From positions 18,344,324 through 18,408,323 of the forward strand of contig CM046844.1 in the NCBI GenBank assembly GCA_025618425.1: a DNA stretch of 64,000 bases. Reading direction: 5' to 3'. Source of the stretch: Heliocidaris tuberculata (taxonomy: Eukaryota; Echinodermata; Echinoidea; Camarodonta; Echinometridae). Positions 10,771-22,600 of the stretch are shown one piece after another. The first letter of the stretch is position 1, and the number at the start of each line of letters is the position of its first letter. The notes beneath the pieces were generated by a model. The model was not told where the DNA came from and searched no databases. It saw only the letters and a list, made by a program, of their open reading frames with translations. The position numbers and the translations under genes are program-made.

Positions 10771-12530
10771 GAATACGATTGAATACTCGTACTCTTAATT
10801 GTAAAATATTGCCTTAGATTTTTTCATTGCATGAAGGCAGGTATTCCCACGTTCAATATGAACTCTCTATTGGACGTTTTGCATTGTCAACAATTAAGGG
10901 GGAAGGAAAACAAATATTCCAGCCGTTTGTCACCCCCCCCCCCCTCCTCCCTCCCTCACACACTACCTCACGCACTCAACAATTATGCAACTCGTTACAA
11001 AGCTACCACCCAATCGAGTATTAAAGGAAACTAGCATTGTGGTTGGTCGATTTAAAAAAAATAGTATGGAGTATACAATCATGTTAAGATGGATGTGAAA
11101 GCAACCTAGATCACAATGTTCGGAAATTTATACCTTTTCACCATCAAGAAATTTTTGAATACTAGCATAATGACTTTTGAAACATTTATTCCATTAAAAA
11201 CGCTATCATAATCACGGAGAGAATAATCAGATCTTCTCACTTTTGAGACACTTAAGATTATTATGAAACAACACAATTTTGACACGCTCATTTCATTGGC
11301 ATTTGGGGCAGGGGCACTGTGCCCCCTATTTCTGGAAGAAAAAAAAATTGGGCAAAGTTCTGGCAAAATTTCAATAAATTTGGGCAAAATTGGACAAAAT
11401 CCTGTATTAAAATACCTGACACTAAGAAAAAATTGGGAAAATGAATTGAAAAAGAAAGAAAATCATGTTTACACACGACATAATTTCCCGGAATCAGTGC
11501 TGTTTTGTATGTTTCACTTTCTGTGTATTATTTCAGTAACTATCATTATTAAGAGGAATCAAAAGACATATTTGTTGGTATTGTAATCATCTTGGATTGC
11601 TCTAAAGCGCATACAGCAGTTTTAATTGATTATGAGCTATACAAGTGACAGTTATAATTATCATTTGGGGCCATAGATTCTGTCTGAATTTTACTCGCAG
11701 ACCGTTGTATATTGTTATTTCATGTTCGCCTTTTTAGTAGTAAACACGGCAAGATATTGGATTTATTATTCGTGAAAATACGTAGGCCTACTTATACTCA
11801 CTCAAACCCTTGGTTGTAACCCCCAAATTTCCAGAAGATCTTACTGTGGGAGTGCAACCTTTTATACCCTTCCCAGTTGGTATTTAATATTGAATATATC
11901 ATAGAAATTCTCAGAACGCTACCTTTGAAAAAAAAAAAATCACAGAATTTTCCGCCAAAATTTGATGGAAAAATTCAACAGTACAAAGCACCATCAAACA
12001 CCGAGTTTGAACACCCAACTTTTAAAACAAAAATGTAATACCAGGGGAAATCCCCCCCCCCCGTGCTAATGGGTATAGACATATTTAACTCACGTGGTGA
12101 GGTGAATTTTAACATTATAATGCACCAAAATCCTTCTGTTTATAACCAGATTTCCAAAAAGTTCTTACCGTGGGAGGTAGATACCCCCAGTTGCTTGTCA
12201 GAGAAATGCTGAGGACCATTTTTTTTTTTTTTTTTTTTTTGCTTGTCAGAAAATTTTGTGAATATTGAGCCCCCTCCCTAAAGAAATCCTGGATTCGCCA
12301 CTGGATACCCCCTCCTCTGGATACTCATTATATCCTTACTGATTGTTGGTCACCCCCCCCCCCCCCCCTCCACGTCCTCCCTTGGTCGGAATCAATTTAA
12401 ATGCCAAGTACCTGGGAGTTGTAACTGGTTTTTTTTTTTTTTGGGGGGGGGGGGATAGTTGACCTACATGCCATGGGTGAGAGTATGTTGGTTGTTGTCA
12501 GATCAATAATTACCCTAAGTCGTTAATGTC
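10771..12530. other. No gene seen; degraded repeats and homopolymers
   Basis: No coding exon recognised. The stretch holds poly-C runs (10933, 12050, 12353), a T24-like run (12218-12240) and a poly-G run (12443). The phrase 'CCTGGATTCGCCACTGGAT' near 12285-12305 resembles the terminus of the GGATCCAG MITE family found at 31.5 and 63.2 kb. Confidence 0.4.
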
Positions 12531-12532
12531 CG

Positions 12533-12770
12533 TAGGTAGTTATTTGGGTGGTAGTTGCCTTAGTTGTCCGGGGGGTAGTTGTCCTAGAGGGTGGTTGTCC
12601 TAGGGGGTGGTTAGTCGGGGGGTAATCATCCTAGAGGGTAATTGTCCCGGGGGTAGTCGTCCTAGAGGGTGGTTGCCCTAGGGGGTAGTTGTCCTAGGGG
12701 GTAGTTGTCCTAGAGGGTGGTTATCCTAGGTGTGGTTATTCGGGGGTGGTTGTCCAGGGGGTAGGTGTCC
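12533..12770. repeat. Minisatellite of the CCCCCTAGGACAACTA family, inverted
   Basis: About 14 units of GGGGGTAGTTGTCCTAG, the reverse complement of the arrays at 8705-10390, with matching variants (GGGTGGTTGTCC, GGGTAATCATCC). It ends at CTAGAACCGTTTCCTTG. The orientation switch about 2 kb from the other arrays suggests an inversion or foldback between them. Confidence 0.88.
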
Positions 12771-12789
12771 TAGAACCGTTTCCTTGTGA

Positions 12790-13600
12790 TAATAGTTATG
12801 CTCACACGATGGGAGCTAAACTTTAAGTTTCGCTTGTAGTTTCAAAACTTTAAGTTAACTTGTAGTTATCTTGTAGTTTCAGCCCGTATGAACGGACTCG
12901 TGGTTTCGAAACTTTAAAGGGATACGCCACCAGGCAGCCGTGGGGAAAGTCAGGATTGCATAAGCCCCATTCACTCGTACACACAGTTTGTGCGTCGAAC
13001 GCGTCCGTCGGACTACTGGGATTAGATTTCGGACTGCACGAAGCCGACAGAATCTCGCACGAGAGCTCGAGCTCAGGCGGAGCGTGTGCATGCTGCGCGG
13101 CGACCAGTCTGTCCGAAGTTTGCGCCCCGCGGGGCAACGGCATGATCAGGTAACGATCACGGTGCCCTCTCACGGCATAAAAACGTCCACAATCTGCGGT
13201 TAAGTATCCCTTTAAGTTTACTTGCAGTTCTAGAACCGCAAGCTAGCTTGTGGTTAAGGTCGAAACCATGAGGAGTGGGTGGTCCTCCGTCGTAGTTTCG
13301 CACCATGTGAACGGAATAAACTTTAAGTTTCGCAGGCTTGTGGTGTAGGATGACCTTGTTGTTCATTTAAATTTCCGGGTCATATTCTTCGTACAATTAT
13401 GAACACAGGATCTGTATGTGTACTGTTCACACAATCGGTAGTATCTACTTCCTGGGTCAACCACGACGATCGCTCGGCTTGTAGTTACAGCTCGTTGTTT
13501 CAGGCTCTTATGAACCCTCGTTGCAGTTAGGGAGTCGTGGTTTCGTTAACTTAAAGTTTCGCTAACTTAAAGTTTCGAAACCACGAGTCCCGTATGAACG
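12790..13600. repeat. Foldback-like region rich in AACTTTAAGTTTCG motifs
   Basis: Both ends carry repeated AAACTTTAAGTTTCG and 'CTCGTGGTTTCG ... CGAAACCACGAG' inverted segments plus CCCGTATGAACG. A GC-rich MITE (12918-13211) lies inside. It looks like a decayed foldback element; boundaries are approximate. Confidence 0.45.
12918..13211. mobile_element. GC-rich 294-bp MITE with TTAA target duplication
   Basis: Short inverted ends AGGGATAC (12918) and GTATCCCT (to 13211) are each flanked by TTAA (12914-12917 and 13212-13215). The interior is GC-rich and CpG-rich, unlike the AT-rich surroundings, and gives spurious frames on both strands. TTAA duplication fits piggyBac or Kolobok-type elements; there is no transposase. 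Confidence 0.65.
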
Positions 13601-14676
13601 TAGCTAATGTTAAAGAATCTGATCAATTTGACAGAGCCGGAAAAGTACACAATTAAGGGAGCAATTTTTTCTCATTGTGTACTTAAGGTATGCCAGTTGG
13701 GTTTCAAAAGAGGGGGCACGGGCCGGTTTTCCTCCTATGTAGATCTGCCACTGAATTTGACTAATATTTGGCTAGTTATGGCCGATATTGATCATAGCTA
13801 GAACCAAGAGTGGTCGTGAACAATGGAATGGTTAAGGTCTAGCCTACATAATTTTCAAATGCATCAAGTTATCAGCACAGCTGTATATATATATATCACC
13901 GATTCGGAATATAAGCCTCACAGTACTCATAATTATGTCCAAACAGGCCAGATATAATCGTTGTGAAAAATAACATTTCTCGGCGTGCTTAGCCGACACT
14001 ACAAGAATATGAATCTTTCTCATGGACAAATTATATCTATATAAATCTATATCTGCATAAACTGTAATAAACTAAGTTTGCAGTCAGGTGCTGATTTGAC
14101 CTTGAAAGGCCCCTTGGGATTGACAACGACCTGAAAATGGCATTTAGGATTGAGCACACCACAAATCAACTTCATTCACACTATCTACAGTTAGGCCTAT
14201 CAAATTCAAAATGTAGGACCATCCACCGTCATTGAACACACAGGCTATTTTTATCTTCTTTTGTACCTAAAAGTGACCTAAAATGGCAAAAGTTGATATT
14301 AAAAATGGATTCTGTGCCCCACAAAACATCTAAGTAGAGGTAAAATACACTATTATCAGATACCTACAGTGTAACTTCCGTCATATCACAGGATTATTAC
14401 ACAAAATGAAAAGTACTGTCAGCGTTAGGCATTAGTGTGCATATGCAATTGTGGAACTGAGCAGAAAAAGGCACCCCCTTTAATTTAACTACATAGAGAC
14501 AATTTTGCATAATAATTTTTGTAATTTAATCTCATGCACTTATATCATATATTCAGAATTATCAAAACTAATCATATAAAACAAGTGCCATACAAAGCTA
14601 ACCCACACCCCTCCTGAGGAAATAGAAGAGCCCACTTTTCCAAGAAGAGGGCATCAACTGGGTTATGTGTCTATGA
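13216..14676. other. No gene seen
   Basis: After the foldback remnants to about 13600 the sequence looks unique and AT-rich, with a short (TA)n at 13880-13890. No exon, RNA gene or clear element was recognised. Confidence 0.4.
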
Positions 14677-14747
14677 CATTACACTTTCGGTGATGTCACA
14701 CACACAGTAACTACATTGAATGTCTTCTCTTCTTTGGTATTTTTCAG
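14677..14747 (+). repeat. 71-bp direct repeat, copy 1, ending in a splice-acceptor-like sequence followed by GTAAG
   Basis: Matches 16057-16127 with about three differences. It contains ACACTTTCGGTGATGTCACA and ends TCTTCTTTGGTATTTTTCAG, a good polypyrimidine-AG acceptor. Here the AG is followed directly by GTAAGAA, so acceptor and donor abut, as in recursive-splicing sites. Confidence 0.75.
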
Positions 14748-16056
14748 GTAAGAAATAATACTTTCTAACCTTGTTTACAGCAAGAGTGATATGTACTTTT
14801 TTTTAAGTTTAGAACTATCTAACCTGGTTTCTACATTTCCATTGGAAATGCAATGAAAAGCTGAAAAGAATTACAGAATCTTGCTGCACTGAAAATCATG
14901 CAGGCACAGGCTATACGATGTCAGTCTAAAGATGTACATGTATATAGCTTGGCAGTGGAAACAGGATAGAGAGAGAGAGAGAGCTTAAAACAAAGAGAGT
15001 ACTGTTATACTCCTTGCCATGTTTGTGGACTTGTGGTTACTCCATCCCTCGTGGAATAAGTTAGTGTATGTGTTCACATATTTATAGGAGTATGTCACAA
15101 TTAAGAATTATGAGTTCAATTATATGTTTTGTTGTCCAGTTGAAGGGAAACAGAAATAGTTTTAGATCGATGTGTATTATGTTAATGGCCTAACATAAGG
15201 TGGGGGAATTAATACATGTATATGGCATATTAAGATATTGTAATATGTAGAGCTTTATAGCAACAAGACAGGTGGAAGTATCATTTCATAAATGGGCATT
15301 AACAGCATTTGAAGGTATTTAGAAGAGAATTAACTACCTGTATTAATATTATTGTAGTACACTGATTGTTTCTCTGGTGCATTTATTGTGTAGGGAATAT
15401 CCCCTTTACAGTGAGGGATTTAGATAATTGGTCCTTTGTGTAAGTAATCTTCATTCAATTAGTATAGTACTTAGTGGGAACACATCCAAGGTTAAGACTT
15501 GTGTTGGTATTGTAAATAGTAGGTGTGTTTACACAAGCCTAGTTTCATGAGAGTAGTTTAAGTGTGGGTTGGTGTCACTTCCTATAATAGGCATGGGTAA
15601 TACGGTATGTGAGGTCAGCAGAGATTAAAGTTAGTCCGATTTACCTTAGTGTTACTAGACCAGTGTCAACGTGCCCATGCTAAGATTTATTTGTTTGGGA
15701 GACGTTCAGGGATACTCTTGAACTATTGGAACAGAGTGCAAAGCAGGCATATATAGACACAATACAGGAAAGCTTTCCTGCATTTTCCTAAATGATATAA
15801 GGGATCAACTAGAAAGTGTTGGGATGTTGCTTACTTCTGTTCCATGGTTCAATATACCCCTATAATCTTAAAGGTTGAGATTATGATTAATACTTTACTA
15901 TGATTTAATATTCTGAGTTCATGTTAGTTATAGATAAATATGATTTTTCAATACAGTTTCATGGTGGAATTCCATACAAAATGATACAAGTTATTTTGTC
16001 AGGATTATGCAGAAGCATAATGATTATATTTGATTGTCATTGATATTAAATGACAT
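14748..16056. other. Interval between the two 71-bp repeats, no gene seen
   Basis: Unique-looking AT-rich sequence with a short (GA)n at 14969-14982. No open frame of note on either strand. If 14748 is a functional donor, this interval would be a 5' UTR intron of the gene starting at 16567. Confidence 0.35.
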
Positions 16057-16127
16057 CATTACACTTTCGGTGATGTCACACTTACAGTGACTACATTGAA
16101 TGTCTTCTCTTCTTTGGTATTTTTCAG
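16057..16127 (+). repeat. 71-bp direct repeat, copy 2, ending in a splice-acceptor-like sequence
   Basis: Second copy of the repeat at 14677. It ends in the same polypyrimidine tract and CAG but is followed by AATAAAG rather than GTAAG, so a transcript could splice into it as an ordinary 5' UTR exon running on to the start codon at 16567. Confidence 0.7.
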
Positions 16128-16503
16128 AATAAAGTTTATATCTGGAACCCCGTAACACAATTACTACGTAGATCCGTTAACACACTTTGAGTATTGTGCT
16201 GCTTAAAATGTCAAGTCAACTGAAGAGTGTGTTAGAGCTCCCATTTTCAGGCCAGAATCAAAGTTTTTGATTAGTTTTATTCAAAATACGGTTGTTCCGG
16301 AGCTTTTCAAAACATAAAGTTTCAAAGCACAGTGTCGGAACTCACTCAATGAAGCGTGCGAATCAAGCGGCATAGAACCCGAATTCCCGGGCCCGAATTC
16401 GCTTGGAGAAAACAGATGTAAACAGGGTGCCTTGAAACAGCGTTTCAAATCTGTTTCATCACCATGTTTCAAAACGCCGATTGATTCTGGCTTCGCAATT
16501 AAG

Positions 16504-16510
16504 TTATAAA
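16504..16510 (+). promoter_or_regulatory. TATA-like box upstream of the fibrinogen-like gene
   Basis: TTATAAA lies 57 bases before the ATG at 16567, which would put transcription start near 16535 with a short leader. It competes with the alternative that the leader is spliced in from the acceptor at 16127. Confidence 0.35.
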
Positions 16511-16566
16511 CACATCCCCAAAACTCCCTATAGTTTCACGTACGATCTTTTCTTGCAAGGACCAAA

Positions 16567-16696
16567 ATGACGTCTTCTGTTTTCATCATCGCTAATGCCA
16601 TGATTGCGATCTTGGTGATTGTCAGCACTGGTGTACAGGGATACGGTCAACCCCAGGTGTACGTCAATGGCGCGATTTCATGCCAGCCACCTATAG
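16567..16696 (+). CDS. Exon 1 of the fibrinogen-like gene (signal peptide)
   Basis: Starts at the ATG in the context CCAAAATGA and encodes residues 1-43 plus one base. It carries the signal peptide and the first mature residues YGQPQVYVNGAISCQPPI. It ends ATAG with donor GTAAAT (phase 1). Confidence 0.8.
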
Positions 16697-19600
16697 GTAA
16701 ATAACAAAATACATGTATGATGCAAGCGTGAATAAATAAATTTGTTTTGATTTTGTACAAAATGATGGAGTGTAATAAATAACAACCAATGGCGGAGATG
16801 TGTTACGCAATTATATTCATCAGGGGGGATGACCTATTGTTATATCCTTCTGATGAAAAGCATTTCCTTGATATTTATGACAATAACTGACATTCTAAAA
16901 AAGTCTTTCAAAAACTACCATTAAAAAAAGTAAAAACATCTTGTTAACAATTAGCAAGCAGAATAAAGCGGTCAAATTAAATCTAAGAAGGTAATGTAAA
17001 GAAAATTAGACCAAAGCCTTATATCATTTTTTCATAATTATTGTAATCATCTACTTTACTTAGGTCTCTTTTGTGTAAAATAAAATTGGTAAATATTTTG
17101 GTAAATCTTAAGCGAATATAGGCACTGAAAGTGTTTGTATGCTATGTTTCGATGGAATCAAAATTACCCTTCTTGTTCTCTTTAATTTTGAATATAAATT
17201 TATTTAACTGGAATTTACCACATTGTGACAACGATGACAAAAGGAGTACTCCGTAATGAGATGGTATTGTAAGCACGACCAATGTCAATATAGATACAAA
17301 TGAGTAAATTAATTCATACAGAAACATATCATTTAATTAAAAAAAAATTCAATGACATTATTTAGAATCGACCACTACTGGAATTTGGAAATGACTACAC
17401 TCTACAGTGCGTATAAAAAAAAAAAAGGTTACACTTTTCAAAAATCTGTCAAAATTACATTTCAAAATATTTTTAAGATTTTTTTCATGTCGATAGATGC
17501 CCAATAGTGCCACTAGCAAAAACAAACAAAGAAAAAAAAATCGTTGACGCTTGGGCGAACACTGACTGTTTTTGTCCAGAGTGTGAAAAATGACTTGCGC
17601 CAAATTGAAAGAAGGAAAATTAAACCAGTAGTCTGAATAAGTACTCCCATTCAAACAAATTGCTCTTTTGCATAAATGTATTATGGTATGATGGTCTGGG
17701 AATTTTGTGTCAACTTTCTATCATAATTTTGATGATTTAATTGATTTATACATGGGTGAGAATTAGTAATGTGTAATTACTGCAAGATCTTTTAAGCACA
17801 GTATTCACAATTCACAGACACATCAAATCCACATGCCAGTCATTCAATCAAGAAGAAAAGTACCAAATTAATACATCTTCAGATCATTCAATCAATCAAT
17901 CAAAAAATCAAATAATTAATCAACCCATCAATACTGAACATCAACCGATAGATCAGTCAGTCAGTCTGTCAATCAATCAATCAATCAATGTATAAATCAG
18001 TCATTTAACCATTCAGCCTGACAGTGAATCAACCAGTCAATAAGGTTATCAGTTAATCAACAATCAATCGATCGATTGATTGATCAATTAATCAATCAAT
18101 TGCTCGAACCATCGATCAGTCAATCAACCAGTCAGGCAGTCAGATAACTCAATCAATCAATCACACAGTAATTCAACAAATTATTCACAAACACATCAAA
18201 GCACTTCTAAAGAAGCCCAGCAGATTGGTGCTAAAAATCGAAGGAATTGTGCACTTTTTCATAAAAGCATGAAATTTGGCATGTAGGTAGAGTTTTTATG
18301 CTTAATAATTCTGGATATGGGGCCACCTAAAAATTGGGCCCTGTGGCCCGTTGTGCCCATTAAAAAATGGCTATCTCAGGATATTTTTCCTTCATAATTG
18401 ATTTAATCATAATCTACTTCCGATTTACTAAATATTGTGTAGAATTTCCGGGCCTCAAAATTCAGATAAGTACTTTAAGTGCCCATTGATTTCAAATAAA
18501 GGGTTATCCCATATTTCAAAATGTTATAAAGTCACTGATCTGTTGAATATAATTAAAATGCTTCTAATCATGATCATTCGGACATTATGTCTTTGAAATT
18601 AACAAGATATGTGGTGGAGGTGTCCATTATGACCAAAAAGGCCCACGAAAGCCCAAATCAATCTTTGTGCAAAATAAGAGTTTTTTAGTCTTTGGTTTGA
18701 TTATTTTTATGTTCAAGGTAGACAGCAATTTTGAAATCAAGGTGCTATGAAAAGCCCACTTTAGTGGGCACATGGGCCCATCGAAGGTCCATTGAAGACA
18801 ATTCTTCTTTTTATTTGTAATTTGACTTATTCTCTCAGAAGAAGGTGGCTAAGTTAAAAATGGCTGCTGAAGTGTTAAAATAATTATGCCTACTTGCCTA
18901 TAATTTTGAGTTTCAGCTTTCTATTGGCAAGGCGGGTAAGCAGATTACCTCAAGTGTAGGGTCACTTCATTTAACCAAGATGGCCGTCATATTTGAAATG
19001 GCCGCTGGTCTCTTTCAAGATGTGGCTATGCTGTGTCTTGAAACTTACAACTTGGTATTGAGATATCACTTTGTGTACTATAGAAATTACTGGATATGGC
19101 AACTTATTGCCTAACAAAGACATAAAGCAAGTTTACTACAGCGATGTACTTTGTTTAAACACAATTAAACCAAGGTACAGGTTCACTGCCCTCTAAAAGT
19201 TTGGGTACACTTGTAATAAGAACTGATTTCTCACAATCACACACATTTTATTTATCAGATATGTTGTACTGCAACAATTTGGTATCAAAATGAATAGTAG
19301 ACATCACCCTTCAAGTTGACACCATTTAACATAATTATGTAAAGCGTTTCAGGGGCAGTCATGCGTTAAAAAGGCAACCTAACCCCCAAAATACAATTTC
19401 CAGCAAAATAAAAAGGTCACTGGTTGGTCAGTTGTGCCGGCATTTTTGCTCTTTCGGCATTCTATACAAAATCGGACTCTCGTTTGTACTGATTACTATT
19501 ACAAATTTGTTGACTGATATACATGTACAATAAGCATTCCTATACTCATGCAGAAAACTAGTATTTTCATCTCAGAAACACATCAGCATTTTTGGAACAC

Positions 19601-22600
19601 AACAGTGCTTTTTGGTTTTCTTTCTTTCATGTCAAGTCATATTCTTTTTATTTGTGTATAACCTTACAAGAAAAATTATGACGAAATGAATAATGGTATG
19701 TCATGAGATGTACATTTGTTTATATTTCAATTTTAATTTATCATGTTTCTGACCATAGAGACTTCTCATCTAAGAACCTGCCCCTGGCAGCGATCACAAC
19801 ACTGCACATCACTGGGAATGTCTTTCTATGCCTTCTGGAGATAAATAAAGTATTGTCTTCCAGCAGGACGATGACCCCAATCATTGTTTAAGGCTTTGCT
19901 AAAACTAACTGGAGAAAAAAGAAGAGAAAAGATCCAGAAAATCATGGATTGGTCACCCCGATAGAGCTGATATCGGAAGAGCTGGACAGGAAGGTCTGAT
20001 AAAAATACCCAACCAGTAACTTCATCTTCTGAAGGCATTGAAATACATTTCCAGTGACTACCTCCACAAGTTTGTCTTCCAGCAGAAAAATGACCCCAAA
20101 CATTCATCAAGGCAATGTAAATCTACCTTTTGAAAACAGAAGAGAAAGGGGTCCTGAAAATCATGCTATGGGAAGAGTTCGAAAGGAAGGTCCGAGAAAA
20201 ATGCCCCAAAAGTGAGCCTCATCTGTTGGAAATTCTTCAGAAGGCAGGGAAAGACATTTCCAGGGACTTCCCCCACAACTACTTCCACAATTTGACAGCT
20301 GGATGCCCCGGATGTGCCCAGATGTTATTCGAAGCGTGATTGAATAAAACTTTGAAAAATAAATAAATGTGCATCTCATGGAAGCTATTATTAATTTAAG
20401 CATTATTTTCCTTGAAGAAGTAACACAAATGCAATGAATAAACAATAAAAGATGATTTTCCACAAGAAAAAAAGAAAACAAAAAACATTGTGGTTATCTC
20501 CTAATATCGATGTGTTTATTAGATGAAAATATTAGTTTTCTGCATGAGTAAAGGATTAATCAATGTATATTAGTCAATAGATTTTTAATATTCATCAGTA
20601 CAAACAAGGGTCAAATTCTGTAGAAAGCCGAAAAGGCAGAAATGCTTGCACAACTGACCAAACCAATTACCTCATATTTTCCACTAGAAATGATATTTTG
20701 GGGAATAGGTTGCCTTTTTAACGCATGACTGCCTCCTGAATCGCTTTTCATATGTTAAAGTGGTGTCAACTTAAAGGCTGATGTCTACCCTTCAGTTTGA
20801 AACCAAATTGTAACAGTGCCAAAAATCTGATGATAAATGAAATATGGGTGATTGTGAAAAATCAGTACTGAATACAGGTGTACCCAAACTTTTGGGGGGC
20901 AGTGTATATCATATAATGCTGAATAATTTGGAATAGTGGGGCATTTCATTTCCAAAATTGCCATCAAATTGGAAAATACTGCACAGGTGTTAAAATTTAA
21001 TTCGCTTGTGATAGATTTGCATTTTGGAATAAAGCATCAAAGTGAAAAATAGTTTACGGATTATCATCTTTTAATAGTTGCTGTGTAAACATACAGTCAT
21101 TCATTGGCATCTTTTCAAATATGGCCGTGTATGTGAAAAACCAAGAGCAAAGTGTAGTTTTATATATTTAGTTGTTTTGCATCTGATTGTAGTGTACTTG
21201 GCTATGTTGGCATAATAACATTATTTGCAAAAGATAAGATTTTTATGCTTCATTGGGACATTAATGTATTTTTTTCATGTAAAGCTCTACAATGAGAAGA
21301 CAAACATGTTTTAATTGTTAGAGTTAGAATGATATTTGTATAAGACATTTCCAGCATACCGGCACTAATTAAAGTCAACACTTTTATACCTGACCTTCCA
21401 GACACACCTAAACTTTGAAATGCAAATAGTCATAATTTTTATCATACTGCCACACAAGCAATACTATACTGCCTGTAAAAGTGAAATTCAAGAGACATTT
21501 GCATGTAGGACTATTTTAACACTTCGGCAGCCATTTTGAATTTGGCCATCCTCTTGTTCAGGAATAATTCAAATTTAACAAGAAATGTCTTCAATTGGCC
21601 ATCGATGGGCCCATGTGACTGCTAAAGTGTGCTTTTCACCTGACCTTGATTTCAAAATTGTTGTCTAGCATACAAAATTGAAACCAAAAAACTGACAAAA
21701 TCCTGTTTTGCACATTTCGTGGGCCTTTTTAGTCATAATGGGCACCTGCACCACATATCTTGTTAATTTCAGGGACATAATGTCTGACTGATCACAATTA
21801 GAAGCATTTTACTTATATTCCGTAATATTCGACAAATCAGTGACTTTATAACATTTTGATATACACTGTATGAGATGGCCTATTAGTCGAAAATGGGCAC
21901 CTAAAGCACTTGTATGAAGTTTTGAGGTTCCGACATCCTAATTAATACTTAGTATATCAAAACTAGATATAATTAATTCAATTTTGAAGGAAAAATACCT
22001 GAGAGAGCCATCTTTTTTTTTAATGGGCACAACGGGCCCCAGGGCCCAAATTTGAAGTAGCCCCATATCCAGAATTATTCAGCATCACAGACTCTACCTA
22101 CATACCAAATGTCATGCTTTTATGAAAAAGTGCACAATTATTTCACCAATCTGCTTGACTAAACCAGTCATTCAATCGAGAATGCCAAATTAATTATTTC
22201 AATCAATCAATCAGTCAATTTATCAATCAATCATTCAATTAACCATGTAATGAGGTTTTGATGTGTCTGTGTATTGTGAATACTGTGCTTAAAAGATCTT
22301 GAAGTAATTACACTTTATTAATTCTCACCTATGCATAAAGCAACAAAAAAAATCATTGAAATTATGATAGAGAATTGCCACAAAATTCCTAGCCTATCAT
22401 AACACAATCATAAATTTATGACAAAGAGCAATTTGTTTGAATGGGAGTACTTATTCGGACTGCTGGTTTAATTTTCCCTCTTCTTTCAGTTTGGCACAAA
22501 TCATTTTTCACACTCTGAACTAAAACAGTCAGTGTTCGCCCAAGCGTGAACGAAAATTTGTTTTGTTAGTGGCACTTGATAGATGACACTATTGCGCATC

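Noticed and set aside
12850..13203. Overlapping ORFs on both strands near 13 kb
   Set aside because: They lie in a CpG-rich MITE, where stop codons are rare by composition.
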